Below, piece by piece: positions 8,222-16,829 of a DNA stretch of 36,620 bases. How positions within the stretch are numbered: the stretch's first letter is position 1; each line of letters starts with the position of its first letter. The notes under the pieces are model-generated. The model searched no databases, was not told the DNA's origin, and saw only the letters and a program-made list of their open reading frames with translations. Origin of the DNA: Deltaproteobacteria bacterium (GTDB lineage: Bacteria; Desulfobacterota; DSM-4660; Desulfatiglandales; HGW-15); the NCBI GenBank assembly GCA_019310525.1, contig JAFDEE010000024.1, positions 1-36,620 of the forward strand. The letters run 5' to 3'. The position numbers and the translations under genes were made by a program.

Positions 8222-9781
8222 CTAGGCATCAACGTTTGCCCGTCCGCCTTCCGCATCGAGGAAGGGGATGAAAAAGATGAGGAGCATGCCCGGCACGGAA
8301 GCCACGAAGCTGATCCCGAAAAAATATCCATAGCCCAGCCACCCCGCCAGGAAACCACTCACCACCCCTGAAAGTACCCCGCTGATGTTCATGAGTCCCG
8401 TTCCGATGGCAAAGTGGGCTGCCTTGAATTCGCTGAGGCAGGTGCGCATGAGATAGGTCGCCAAAACGGAGGTTCCGAGTCCGCCTGCGAACTGGTCGAA
8501 GGCATGGACGACCGCGACCAAAAACAGGTTGAAATTCCCGATGAAAAGGACATGTTCGGCCCCCGTATTGATCCGCACGTAAGGGGCCAGATAAAGGGCG
8601 AGACCCATGTAGACCAGGTTGGTCAGGTTCTGGGCCAGAAGAAAAGGCCACAGGGTCTTCCTGAGGCTGTAGCGGGAGATCATCCACCCCCCGATCATGG
8701 CCCCCAGGATGGAAAAGGGCAGGCCGATGCCCCCGGAGATCCATCCATAATGGACCTTGATTCCCAGGTCCACCATGAAGGGTGAGGCCATCGAAGCAAG
8801 CATGGACTCCCCGGTTCGCATGAGGATGATGAAAGCGAGGGCCGCCCCCATCTTCTCCCGGTCCATGTAAGCCAGAAACGCCCTGGAATAAAAAGAATCA
8901 CGGTCCCTCAGGAACAATCCCTTGATCCGTTCCTTGAAAAGGGTCAGAAGGATGAGGGCGAGCAGGAGGCCGATGCCGACCCATCCTGCGAAACGGATCT
9001 TTTTCAGAACCGGAAAGGCCGATTTAAGGCTCCCGTACCAGGGAAGGGAGAAGACCCACCAACCCGCCGTCGTGAGGGCGGCCAAGGCCAAGAGAGTCAG
9101 GACGGGCCGCACGCGCAGGAAGCCCTTGATCAGCTCACCAAAAGGGGCCTTTTCCGTCTCGACCCGTGGCAGAAACAGGATGTGGTAGGTGAAAAGGAGT
9201 GCCAGCAGGAGACCTGCGCAAAGGAAGCCGGTGGTCCAATCGATCCGGGCCCCGATGGTTATGATCACACCTGTCCCCGTCATCATGGCGATCCGGTAAG
9301 CCATGACACGGTATCCCACGAACTTGGCCTGCCCTTTCCGGTCGAGGGCCTCCATGTAATAGCCGTCGATCGCGATGTCATGGGTAGCGGCCACGAATGC
9401 TCCAACAAAAAAAAGGCCGGCGATCAGGCTCACCCCTGCAGGGGCGCCGGCGAAAAAGGCCGCCAGAATCACCATGGCGACCAGGAGGGCCTGCATGATG
9501 AGCATCCAGCGCCGCTTGGTGGCGTAACGATCGACCTGGGGACCCCAGAGAAATTTAAGGACCCAGGGCAGTCCGAAAAGGGAGGTCAGGCCGATGGCCT
9601 CGAGGCTCACTCGCATGTCCCTGAAAAAAACGGAAGAGATGATGCGGATGACGGTATAGGGAAAGCCCTCGGCGAAATAGGTCGTAAAGGCCCAGACATA
9701 GGGGGTTTGGAAGAATCGCCGCCCCTCTTTCCCGGAAGGATCACCCTTTCCCGAGGGAGGGACCGATGAAGGCGTTGCCAT
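8222..9781 (-). CDS. MFS permease, AmpG/PAT-like
   Basis: The 519-residue integral membrane protein starts at the ATG at 9781, which has AAGGAG eleven bases upstream; a longer open frame upstream lacks these signals. After a hydrophilic N-terminal 30 residues, FQTPYVWAFTTYFAEGFPYTVI and SLFGLPWVLKFLWGPQVDRY are typical of the AmpG / acetyl-CoA transporter-like (PAT) branch of the Major Facilitator Superfamily, and AAFFVGAFVAATHDIAIDGYYM matches the conserved AxQDxAxDG segment of that branch. About 12-14 membrane segments are apparent. AmpG imports anhydromuropeptides for cell-wall recycling, but no recycling genes lie nearby, so the substrate is open. It converges with the ATPase gene, 18 bp apart, and has its own promoter candidate at 9835-9864. 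Confidence 0.82.
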   Translation of the reverse strand: MATPSSVPPSGKGDPSGKEGRRFFQTPYVWAFTTYFAEGFPYTVIRIISSVFFRDMRVSLEAIGLTSLFGLPWVLKFLWGPQVDRYATKRRWMLIMQALLVAMVILAAFFAGAPAGVSLIAGLFFVGAFVAATHDIAIDGYYMEALDRKGQAKFVGYRVMAYRIAMMTGTGVIITIGARIDWTTGFLCAGLLLALLFTYHILFLPRVETEKAPFGELIKGFLRVRPVLTLLALAALTTAGWWVFSLPWYGSLKSAFPVLKKIRFAGWVGIGLLLALILLTLFKERIKGLFLRDRDSFYSRAFLAYMDREKMGAALAFIILMRTGESMLASMASPFMVDLGIKVHYGWISGGIGLPFSILGAMIGGWMISRYSLRKTLWPFLLAQNLTNLVYMGLALYLAPYVRINTGAEHVLFIGNFNLFLVAVVHAFDQFAGGLGTSVLATYLMRTCLSEFKAAHFAIGTGLMNISGVLSGVVSGFLAGWLGYGYFFGISFVASVPGMLLIFFIPFLDAEGGRANVDA

Positions 9782-9834
9782 AGTGTTCGTCTCCTTTTTG
9801 TCCGGAAGGGGCTCCTGCTTCCCGGCAGGCTCCC

Positions 9835-9864
9835 AATATACATCATTACCCCTTCCCTGTTCAA
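9835..9864 (-). promoter_or_regulatory. Candidate sigma70-type promoter for the MFS permease
   Basis: On the minus strand TTGAAC (9859-9864) and TATATT (9835-9840) are separated by 18 bp and lie about 54 bp upstream of the ATG at 9781. The remaining divergent spacer (9865-10167) shows no gene, and no clear promoter for the plus-strand peptidase beyond a weak TTGATT/TATGTG pair near 10038-10067. Confidence 0.5.
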
Positions 9865-10167
9865 CCCATCCTCCGGGAGCGAAATCCCCCGATCCCCCTG
9901 CCCCCGGAGGAGGTCGGTTTACGGATTCTTTCACCCCTTGCGGCAGTAAAGTACAACTGCGCGGTCTATGCCTTGCATCTTTTCGGCAAACTCGAGGATT
10001 GCAAGATGCGGGTTCAAGAATGCATCCATTCATGCCGATTGATTTGAAGTCTCCATTCTGGTATGTGTGAAATTGCATGCTGCTGAAAGGCATTCCGGAA
10101 AGAGGCCTGTTCTTCCATCATCTTGAAAGGTATGCCCGGGAACGGGGAAAGGAAAGTAAAGATTGCC

Positions 10168-11073
10168 ATGAAAATAGGGCGAAACGATCCCTGCCCTTGC
10201 GGCAGCGGGCTCAAATACAAGAAGTGCTGCATGGAGAAGGACGCGAAGAGAAACCAAAATCTCAAGGAGGCCTATTTTCGCAAGTACAGTATCCGCCTCA
10301 AGGAACCCAGAGAGGTGGAAGGGATCCGGCGGGCGGGGAAGCTCGCCCTTGACACCCTGGACCTTGTGGAAAAACATCTATGTTCGGGCATGACCACCGA
10401 CGACATCAATACCCTTGTTCACGAGTTCACCGTCCGGAACGGGGCGGTGCCCGCCCCTCTTAATTACCGCGGCTATCCCAAAAGCGTCTGCGTTTCGGTC
10501 AACGAGGTCATCTGCCACGGTATCCCGGGGGAAAGGGTCCTTAGGGACGGAGATATCGTGAACGTGGACGTAACCCCCATCCTGAACGGCTATTACGCCG
10601 ATGTGAGCAAGACATTTTTTGTGGGAAGACCGAGCAGGGACGCATTTAAGATCGTGAGTGTGGCAAGGGCCTGCCTCAAGGCCGGTATGGCGATGGTGAA
10701 ACCCGGGAACCGGGTGGGAGACATCGGCTGGGCCATCCAGCGCTACGCCGAACGCCATGGGTGCTCGGTTGTCAGGGAATTCGTGGGTCACGGCGTGGGG
10801 ATCGAGTTTCACGAGGCACCCCAGATCCCCCATTACGGGCAAAAGGGAAAGGGGCTCCTGCTGGTTCCGGGCATGGTCTTCACCATCGAACCCATGATAA
10901 ACTTAGGCGGGAAAGAGCTTCATATCCTATCGGACAACTGGACGGCCGTGACCGACGATGGGTCCCTGTCGGCCCAGTTCGAACAGACCATCCTCGTCAC
11001 CGAAAACGGTTACGAAAGCCTGACCCCCTATGATCTGGACGCCCCTCTTCTGGAAGAAGGGACCGTCTCCTGA
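10168..11073 (+). CDS. map: Methionine aminopeptidase with N-terminal SEC-C zinc motif
   Basis: From the ATG at 10168 (301 residues) the protein opens with the SEC-C metal-binding motif [17 protein letters not shown] (residues 4-20). A type I methionine aminopeptidase domain follows, with all five metal ligands visible: Asp in VNVDVTP, Asp in YYADVSKTF, His in [10 protein letters not shown], Glu in FTIEPMI and Glu in AQFEQTI. It removes the initiator methionine from nascent proteins. SEC-C-fused peptidases of this kind are known, and the motif probably helps dock to the ribosome or its partners. An upstream in-frame Met at 10123 exists, but the motif begins just after 10168, and GGAAAGG lies suitably upstream. 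QueG follows 93 bp later. Confidence 0.93.
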   Translation: MKIGRNDPCPCGSGLKYKKCCMEKDAKRNQNLKEAYFRKYSIRLKEPREVEGIRRAGKLALDTLDLVEKHLCSGMTTDDINTLVHEFTVRNGAVPAPLNYRGYPKSVCVSVNEVICHGIPGERVLRDGDIVNVDVTPILNGYYADVSKTFFVGRPSRDAFKIVSVARACLKAGMAMVKPGNRVGDIGWAIQRYAERHGCSVVREFVGHGVGIEFHEAPQIPHYGQKGKGLLLVPGMVFTIEPMINLGGKELHILSDNWTAVTDDGSLSAQFEQTILVTENGYESLTPYDLDAPLLEEGTVS

Positions 11074-11166
11074 GCTTTCCCCGTCACCGGAGATTCCCCA
11101 TCCAAACCCTGATTTCCTACCGGGGAAGGCGAGTCCTTTTCCACTTAACCGAGAGATCCGCCGACC

Positions 11167-12099
11167 ATGGAGCAGCCCTTTCAGCGTATCCTTGAACGGG
11201 CCCGGGAACTGGGTTTCATTGCCGCCGGGTTCACCAGGCCGGGCAGACCCTTGTTTTTCAAGGAGTTCAAGGCCTGGCTCCGGGCCGGAATGCAGGGTGG
11301 GATGAGCTGGCTTGAAAATCGCCTGTACCTGCGGGAAGATCCTTCCCGGCTCCTCGAAGGGTGCAGGACCATCATCTGCCTCGCCTTTCCCTACCCTTCC
11401 AAGGCACCCTCCACGCCCGAGGGCTACACGGTCTCCAGATATGCCCAGCCCTTCGAGGAAGATTACCACCGCAGGCTCAGGCGCAAAGGCAGGGAACTCG
11501 TGCTTTTCCTTGAGACGATCTTCGAGGGTTCCCGGTCGAGGATCTGCGTTGATTCCGCTCCCCTCATGGAAAGAAGTTTCGCCTACAGCGCTGGACTGGG
11601 GTTCATCGGGAAAAACAACGCCCTGATCGTCCCCGGACACGGCTCCTGGGTCTACCTTGCGGAAATCCTCACCACCGCTGACATCGCTTTTCCCGCCGTG
11701 GACCCGCTCAAGCCGCGTTGCGGCACCTGTTCCAGATGTATCGAGGCCTGCCCCACGGGTGCACTTGAGGCCCCCAACCGGATCAACGCATCCAGATGCC
11801 TTTCCTACCTGTCGATCGAATACAAGGGAGAAATCCCCCCTGAATACGGGGAAAAAATGGGGCGTTGTTTCTTTGGGTGCGACCGGTGCCAGGAAGTCTG
11901 CCCTTTCAATGAAGGAGGGGTTTCGGGAATCCCCTCACTCCCCCCCATCCGGGAATGGCTTGAGATGACCGAAAAGGCCTTCCAGGCGCGGTTCGGCCCC
12001 TCGGCCCTCTCCAGGGTTTCATTATCGAAGCTTAAGGGAAATATCCAAGTCCTGACCCGCAGGAAAAACCTGGGACACAACAACGGTGACGGATTATGA
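11167..12099 (+). CDS. queG: Epoxyqueuosine reductase
   Basis: QueG converts epoxyqueuosine to queuosine in tRNA, using a corrinoid cofactor and two [4Fe-4S] clusters. The sequence shows the N-terminal corrinoid-binding region with RYAQPFEEDYH and the catalytic acid block VDSAPLMERSFAYSAGLGF followed by GKNN. The ferredoxin-like clusters are CGTCSRCIEACPTGAL and CFFGCDRCQEVCP. At 310 residues it is shorter than the E. coli enzyme (379), lacking the C-terminal HEAT-like tail, as in many bacterial QueG proteins; I see no sign of a truncation by mutation. The 12097-12099 stop codon TGA is the first three bases of a repeated palindromic sequence. Confidence 0.93.
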   Translation: MEQPFQRILERARELGFIAAGFTRPGRPLFFKEFKAWLRAGMQGGMSWLENRLYLREDPSRLLEGCRTIICLAFPYPSKAPSTPEGYTVSRYAQPFEEDYHRRLRRKGRELVLFLETIFEGSRSRICVDSAPLMERSFAYSAGLGFIGKNNALIVPGHGSWVYLAEILTTADIAFPAVDPLKPRCGTCSRCIEACPTGALEAPNRINASRCLSYLSIEYKGEIPPEYGEKMGRCFFGCDRCQEVCPFNEGGVSGIPSLPPIREWLEMTEKAFQARFGPSALSRVSLSKLKGNIQVLTRRKNLGHNNGDGL

Positions 12100-12124
12100 A
12101 GCTCCCCCGCTGCAGGCAGCGGGG
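12097..12124 (+). repeat. Stop-codon-anchored palindromic repeat, family A copy 1
   Basis: Starting with the queG stop codon, TGAAGCTCCCCCGCTG runs into a perfect stem CCCCGCTG/CAGCGGGG (12105-12124, 4-base loop). A related start, TGAAGCTCCCCGCTGC, occurs at 18422 exactly at another stop codon. There is no T-tract after the hairpin, so it is not an ordinary intrinsic terminator. The rest of the gap to the PEP-CTERM gene (12125-12395) is A/T-richer and shows no gene. Confidence 0.6.
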
Positions 12125-12395
12125 TATCCTGGCTGAAGCGAATGAAAAATTTTTCCACTCTCCTATCCCACTCCATTACCCATTTTGAGAAGACCCTTAC
12201 CTATTCCATACTTCCTCTGGGTCTGTTCATAGGTTTTAAAACCTGATCCCCTCCTTCCCTCTCTATCGGTTATCTTGTTGATATAAAAGAATAATTCAAA
12301 AAAAAGCAAAAAACATCTCCATCCCCTGTTTGTCCCTGGCACGGCCGTTGCTTTTTTTTAAGGCAAGACCATGGAACAGGAAAGGAAATAGCGGA

Positions 12396-13148
12396 ATGAA
12401 AAAATCAGTTCTTTTTTCCATCATTGTCATTCTGGTTGTATCGATTTTACCTCTCCGGGCCAGTGCAGTGCCCATCCTCTTTGGGGACCATGTCAACCAA
12501 TGGGCTCCCCATTTCGGCGACAAGCCCGGGATTGAATACTACGGCACCCCGAATATCACCGGTGGAGTGGTGGATGTCAGGAACGATGGGACCCTTGGAA
12601 GCGTGACCATTTCAATGACCAACATGTCCAAGCACTGGTACCTGCTCGAACCCGGCTCCCTTTTCATCGATGCCGAGGCAGACGGCGTCTGGGATTACCT
12701 GGTTGACACAGCCCCGTCGGTCATCGACGGAAGCGACACAGCGGGCACCTATGATCTCTACCGGATTACCCAGCCCTTCGATGATCCCAACACCAACGGC
12801 AATTACAAGATGTCCTACACTTTGAGGAGTGCCCGCATCCGGAACGGTGCTCCGGTCAGCATGAAAGATTCATACCTATCAGGGCTTACGGCAGGAACAG
12901 CCTATTTTTCCGGCTGGCCTGGAAGCGTGGGGCAAGGGGATTCCATCTCGATCACTTACTCGATGTTTTCCTTCGACATTCTCCTTGGGGAACAATTCAC
13001 TATCTCATGGATGCCCACTTGCGCAAACGACGTGGTTCTGGAAACCATGTCCCGGCCCGTTCCCGAACCGGCAAGTCTGCTGCTCCTGGGTACCGGGATG
13101 GTGTGCCTGGCCGGCATCGGAAGGAGGAGGATCAAGGCGAAAAAGTAG
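12396..13148 (+). CDS. PEP-CTERM sorted exported protein
   Basis: This 250-residue protein has a clean signal peptide (MKKSVLFSIIVILVV... with ASA cleavage near residue 24). It ends with a full PEP-CTERM signal: VPEPASLLLLGTGM, a hydrophobic stretch, then the basic tail GRRRIKAKK. Such proteins are recognised by exosortase (EpsH/XrtA type) and delivered to the outer surface or exopolysaccharide matrix. The central region (VVDVRNDGTLGSVTISMTN, several Thr/Ser/Asn-rich strands) looks like a beta-rich extracellular domain with no named family that I recognise. The ATG at 12396 is preferred because the signal peptide starts there. No exosortase or export gene is in the window, so sorting depends on genes elsewhere. 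Confidence 0.85.
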   Translation: MKKSVLFSIIVILVVSILPLRASAVPILFGDHVNQWAPHFGDKPGIEYYGTPNITGGVVDVRNDGTLGSVTISMTNMSKHWYLLEPGSLFIDAEADGVWDYLVDTAPSVIDGSDTAGTYDLYRITQPFDDPNTNGNYKMSYTLRSARIRNGAPVSMKDSYLSGLTAGTAYFSGWPGSVGQGDSISITYSMFSFDILLGEQFTISWMPTCANDVVLETMSRPVPEPASLLLLGTGMVCLAGIGRRRIKAKK

Positions 13149-13396
13149 GGCCACCCCCGAATTTCCAAGGAGGCGACAAGCTTCCGTACACCCCGAAACC
13201 CTGCCGGGTCCCGTGGAACAGCGCGGGGGCCGGCGGGAATCTCCCAATATATTTCATCATTTTTCTTCATTGAACTTCTTGACTTCCCCTTTTTCGCATC
13301 TATTTTATCTTAACCCGGGATGAATAAGGGTTCGAGGTACCCCCTTCCATACTGAATTGACAAACCTTTATTGACCCGGGCGATCTCCTGCCCATG

Positions 13397-13402
13397 TATA
13401 AT
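13397..13402 (+). promoter_or_regulatory. Perfect -10 box ahead of the DksA-like gene
   Basis: TATAAT at 13397-13402 lies 26 bp upstream of the DksA-like start codon. TTGACC at 13371-13376 is the nearest -35-like match but at a long 20-bp spacing, and a TTGACA sits further up at 13355-13360. The promoter location is credible while the -35 is uncertain. The gap 13149-13396 contains no gene. Confidence 0.45.
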
Positions 13403-13428
13403 TCTCATTCACTTTCCGAGGTGAACAC

Positions 13429-13794
13429 ATGCTATCCAAAAAAAAGTTACAGTATTTCAAAAAAATCCTCGAGGAACAGTTGAATGATCTACTGGAACAG
13501 GACGAAAAGACCCTCAGCGGAATTTCGGATTTCAGGGAGGAGTCTCCCGATTTCGTGGATCAGGCGTCCGCGGAATCACACACGGATTTCACCCTGCATA
13601 TCAAGGAGAGGGAGAACCGGTTGATCCTGAAGATCAAGGAGGCCTTGAACCGGATCGATAATGGGACCTTCGGGATATGCGAAGTCTGCGGGGAGAAAAT
13701 ATCCGAAAAACGCCTGGAGGCCCGCCCTGTGACGACCCTCTGTATCGAGTGCAAGAAGCGGCAAGAGATGGATGAGAAATTGCGGGGAATTTAG
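13429..13794 (+). CDS. DksA/TraR-type C4 zinc-finger protein
   Basis: The 121-residue protein has the DksA/TraR layout. An N-terminal coiled coil (residues 1-75) carries the paired acidic residues of the coiled-coil tip in DFVDQAS. A C-terminal zinc finger has C84/C87 and C105/C108 (ICEVCGEK ... LCIECKKR, CX2C-X17-CX2C). Proteins of this family insert into the RNA polymerase secondary channel and alter initiation, often together with ppGpp. It is shorter than E. coli DksA (151), nearer the small DksA-like proteins frequent in deltaproteobacteria. The start has GAGGTGA upstream. The gene stands alone and its stop codon opens the family B palindromic repeat. Confidence 0.88.
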   Translation: MLSKKKLQYFKKILEEQLNDLLEQDEKTLSGISDFREESPDFVDQASAESHTDFTLHIKERENRLILKIKEALNRIDNGTFGICEVCGEKISEKRLEARPVTTLCIECKKRQEMDEKLRGI

Positions 13795-13841
13795 CAGGCT
13801 GTTGAAAAACATAGCAAGCGCAGCAGCTTTTCAACAGCCTG
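13792..13841 (+). repeat. Stop-codon-anchored palindromic repeat, family B copy 1
   Basis: Beginning at the TAG stop codon of the DksA-like gene, AGGCTGTTGAAAA (13796-13808) and TTTTCAACAGCCT (13828-13840) form a perfect 13-bp inverted repeat around a 19-base loop. A second copy at 27933-27982 begins at another gene's TAG and differs at only a few bases. It may act as a transcription end or mRNA stabiliser. Confidence 0.75.
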
Positions 13842-13847
13842 GTAGAA

Positions 13848-13880
13848 AAGCCCGCTCTTCGGGCGGGAACGGGCTTCTTT
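13848..13880. terminator. Hairpin with T-rich tail between convergent genes
   Basis: AAGCCCG (13849-13854 region) pairs with CGGGCTT (13870-13876), with a smaller internal CCCG/CGGG stem, and is followed by CTTT. On the minus strand the AAAAG side gives CTTTTC. It lies between the convergent DksA-like and flavoprotein genes and could end transcription in both directions. Confidence 0.5.
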
Positions 13881-13900
13881 GGTTCCGTAATGCAGCGGCG

Positions 13901-14476
13901 TCAGGGGCCTGCCACCTTCCGGCCGAGATTGAGGGCTTCCTGGAGAGTTTCGGGATTCTCTTCCACCGCCGTCTTTTTTTCAAGCCTCCTGAAAAAAATC
14001 CCCCCTTCATACTGCATGTCGAGGGCGTCGTAAAAATACTTTGCCGTAAGCTGGGCACCTTCGAAAAGATTTTTCCCACGGGTTGCACCCACGGCGATGA
14101 GATACCCCCTTCCCCCCTCGTAAACCCGGAGAGATCCGCGGGGCTTCTTGAGCATGCGTTTATTCCAGAGGGCTTGGCACCTGTCGATCAGGGCCTTGGC
14201 CTGGGCGGTCAGGCCGTAGAAAAATATCGGTGAGGCCAGGAAGATCGCTTCCGCCTCCTCCAGCAGGGGGTAGACCTCCTGCATGTCGTCCTTCACTATG
14301 CATTTTCCGGTCTTGTCGCAACCCCCGCATTCCAGGCACCCTGACATCTTCAGGTCCCGGCAGTAGACCCGCGTGATTTCGGCCCCCCTCGACGCGGCCC
14401 CTTCCAGGGCTTCGTCCAGGAGCCGGTCGCTGTTTCCGCCTTTCCTCGGACTTCCATAAATGCCCAGCACCTTCAT
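13901..14476 (-). CDS. Iron-sulfur flavoprotein (NADPH-dependent FMN reductase family)
   Basis: The 191-residue protein starts MKVLGIYGSPRKGGNSDRLL, the FMN phosphate-binding loop of the flavodoxin-like FMN reductase family (PF03358). The compact cysteine motif CLECGGCDKTGKC (C47, C50, C53, C59; CX2CX2CX5C) is that of Isf-type iron-sulfur flavoproteins, which bind a [4Fe-4S] cluster beside FMN and act as electron-transfer proteins in anaerobes. The flavin loop SPIFFYGLTAQAKALIDRCQ is also typical. The ATG at 14476 is chosen for its AAAGGGA Shine-Dalgarno and because the Rossmann-like strand begins there. It stands alone, and no reductase partner is adjacent. A role in oxidative stress or electron transfer is inferred from the family. 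Confidence 0.88.
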   Translation of the reverse strand: MKVLGIYGSPRKGGNSDRLLDEALEGAASRGAEITRVYCRDLKMSGCLECGGCDKTGKCIVKDDMQEVYPLLEEAEAIFLASPIFFYGLTAQAKALIDRCQALWNKRMLKKPRGSLRVYEGGRGYLIAVGATRGKNLFEGAQLTAKYFYDALDMQYEGGIFFRRLEKKTAVEENPETLQEALNLGRKVAGP

Positions 14477-14651
14477 GTTATTCCCTTTCGTGATATCATT
14501 CAGGTAGTGCCCGTCCACAAGCAAATTAAGGGCCCAAGAGCCGAGAGGTCAAGAGGAAATGCGTAGAGGCCGGCTTAATTCTACAACCATCACTCGGCCA
14601 CTTGAACCCCTGGATCCTTGAACCCTATCAAAAACAGAGAGGTCGGGAAGA

Positions 14652-15323
14652 TCAAGGAGCGAGAACATCTCCTATTCTTTTCAGGAGGTTTACGGCCGCT
14701 TCCTTAAGAGCCTCGCTCACGGAATGATCCAGGTGTGGGGCGATCTTTGCGCACTCAACGATGGATCCTCCCTTCTCCTCGTACTCGCCACGGATGCCTT
14801 CATTCAGAAGAACCCGGCCTTGCCCGTCAACAAACCTCACCCACAAAACGACCTCTGTCCGCTCGATGCAGGACCCCGCAAAAGGACAGGAGATGGTGGG
14901 GTTAAAGGTGTCCAACCGGAGGAATATCGCCCCTTTCATACCTCTTTCCTCAAGGGCGCCCGGCGGGGGGAACTCCCGTTCCAGGACTATCTCGTCAAAC
15001 CGATACCGCAAAGTGTTGATCAGGAGATGGGCGAAGGCGTTTCCAACCCTTACGGGGAAATCATGGGCACCGCAAGTCTGTGAGGACGGCCGTACGTCGG
15101 CCTGAAGGCTCCTCAAAGGGGGATCGATTACAAGAATGTACCTGCCCGGGATTCGTTCGGCCTCAGGGTTGATGAACCGAATGACGGGAAAGATCGGATG
15201 GGTGAGGGTCCCGGAGGCGGAGCACCCGAAAACCAGGAGAAACAGGGAGGCTGCCGCCAGTCCTGGAAGGATGAATCTCCGGACCCGGTTTATTCCAATC
15301 GAGCTGAAATTCCCTGGGTTCAT
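14652..15323 (-). CDS. Predicted lipoprotein of unknown function
   Basis: From the Met at 15323 (223 residues) a basic N region is followed by a hydrophobic stretch ending in the lipobox LLVFGC, so the mature protein should be lipidated at that Cys and anchored on the periplasmic side. The remainder (RYILVIDPPLRSLQADVRP, VGNAFAHLLINTLRYRFDEIV, LWVRFVDGQGRVLLNEGIRG) suggests an alpha/beta periplasmic domain. Four further cysteines (in QTCGAHD, ISCPFAGSC and VECAKI) could form disulfides. I do not recognise the family; it recalls small outer-membrane assembly lipoproteins only in outline. A Met 12 codons upstream (15359) is also possible, and neither start has a strong Shine-Dalgarno. Confidence 0.65.
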   Translation of the reverse strand: MNPGNFSSIGINRVRRFILPGLAAASLFLLVFGCSASGTLTHPIFPVIRFINPEAERIPGRYILVIDPPLRSLQADVRPSSQTCGAHDFPVRVGNAFAHLLINTLRYRFDEIVLEREFPPPGALEERGMKGAIFLRLDTFNPTISCPFAGSCIERTEVVLWVRFVDGQGRVLLNEGIRGEYEEKGGSIVECAKIAPHLDHSVSEALKEAAVNLLKRIGDVLAP

Positions 15324-15408
15324 TTTGTCTGATCCCCGAAAGGCTTGTAGCCTGAACATACACGTAAAGCCAACCTGAAATCAGTATAGGCCAGCCTTCC
15401 CTCGGGGG

Positions 15409-16668
15409 TCAAGGGGTTCGGATTTTTGAGTCTGCCCGGAAACGTTGCCTTCTGTTCGGGGCCTCAGGCCCTGGCTTCCCTTCTATCTCCTCCAGGGGTC
15501 TTCCCTTGAAATAGATTTTCTCGGGGGAAGCCAGGGCGCCGGGAAGCTCCTCCGGGCCGCCACGGATCACAATAAAGGTGGCCTCCCATCCGGCTGCAAG
15601 CCTTCCTACTTTTCCCTGGTACCCGCAAAGGGCTGCCCCTTGTTCCGTCGCGCACCGGATCGCTTCCTCCAGGGGATATCCAGCCCTCATCAGCAGCCTG
15701 ATCTCCTCCTGAACGGCCGTGCCATGATGGACGCCCGGGCTGCCTGCATCCGTTCCCACCGCCAGGGAGACACCCCATTCCCTGGCGAGCCTGATCTGCT
15801 CGAGCTGATGGTCGAGGTAACGCCTTGCCGCTTCCGCCTCCCGGCTCCCGGGAGGAAGGATTCGGGCATAGGCTTCCATGGTAAAGACCGTCGGGACCCA
15901 GGTGATCCCCCTGTCGGCCATCCTACGGAGGTTGTCCCGCCCCATCAGGAAACCGTGCTCAATGGAATCACACCCTGCATCCAGGGCCTCCCGGACCGGT
16001 CCGGGTCCATTGGCATGGACCATGGTCCGGAGGCCCAGCCCCCTGGCCGCCTCGATCGCCCTTTTAAGCTCGGAGGCCGGGAACTGGGACGGTGTTTCCT
16101 TTCCAAAGGCGGAGAGGCTGTTGATGCCGGAATGGACTATCTTCACCACCTCAGCGCCATCCCGTGTCTCCCTGATTGATGCAGCCAGGGTCCGGCCTTT
16201 AAGGGGCGGACGCCCCACCAGACGGCCATAACGCCCTGCCGCGTGCCACCCCTTTCCCGCAGCAACGAGCCGGATGGGCGGATCGGAAGGCAAAAGGACT
16301 TCCCGCTTGAAACGAAGGGCGTATCCCCCATAGTCTCCCCCATCCCTCAGGATCAGCACACCGTGGGCGATATGGTCATGGATGTGGTGCTCCACAACAG
16401 CGGCGGCTTCCCTAAAAGAAAACCGGAGTTGATGGCGGCGGATATCGGAATCCGCGCTTCCTGAAAGCAGGAGATGCACATGGGCGTCAACGAGGGCCGG
16501 GAGGAGCGTAAAGCGGGTGAGGTCCCCGGGCGACTCCCGGAGGAACTTTCCCCGCGGGGGGAAGATACCCCGAAGGCGGTCCCCTTCGATTTCCAGGATC
16601 ATGTTTCTCTTGGGAGTGTTTCCGGTACCGTCAACGATCCATCCGACATGGAGGCTGCGTAATGCCAT
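15409..16668 (-). CDS. Amidohydrolase, imidazolonepropionase-like (COG1228)
   Basis: The 419-residue metallo-hydrolase has the TIM-barrel ligands of the amidohydrolase superfamily: HxH in LVDAHVHLLLS (about residue 67), Lys in AEVVKIVHSG, His in TMVHANGPG, His in SIEHGFLMG and Asp in LAVGTDAGSPGVHHG. The flanking N- and C-terminal strands (VDGTGNTPKRNMILEIEGD and GKVGRLAAGWEATFIVI) form the usual composite beta-sandwich. COG1228 members hydrolyse cyclic amides or dipeptides (imidazolonepropionase, prolidase-like); the substrate is not evident and no histidine-degradation genes are near. The Met at 16668 starts the conserved N-terminal strand, so the longer upstream frame is rejected. The HNH gene lies divergently upstream. 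Confidence 0.85.
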   Translation of the reverse strand: MALRSLHVGWIVDGTGNTPKRNMILEIEGDRLRGIFPPRGKFLRESPGDLTRFTLLPALVDAHVHLLLSGSADSDIRRHQLRFSFREAAAVVEHHIHDHIAHGVLILRDGGDYGGYALRFKREVLLPSDPPIRLVAAGKGWHAAGRYGRLVGRPPLKGRTLAASIRETRDGAEVVKIVHSGINSLSAFGKETPSQFPASELKRAIEAARGLGLRTMVHANGPGPVREALDAGCDSIEHGFLMGRDNLRRMADRGITWVPTVFTMEAYARILPPGSREAEAARRYLDHQLEQIRLAREWGVSLAVGTDAGSPGVHHGTAVQEEIRLLMRAGYPLEEAIRCATEQGAALCGYQGKVGRLAAGWEATFIVIRGGPEELPGALASPEKIYFKGRPLEEIEGKPGPEAPNRRQRFRADSKIRTP

Positions 16669-16829
16669 CAATGTGATTTTCTTCTTGAATTTTGAAACGT
16701 TATAGTTTATTAAGATATCTTGACCAGGCAGAGAGGTGTGATATCCGCTTCCGGATACACCACACGCTTTGGAACAGCGGCAATTGGGCAAAAGAGGGTG
16801 TTTTTAAAAGTCTCGCAGGGGCATTGCCG

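Noticed and set aside
12335-12360. Intrinsic terminator suggested by GCACGGCCGTTGC followed by T8
   Set aside because: The palindromic core leaves no room for a loop and the stem is imperfect; it lies just upstream of a gene start and could not be supported.
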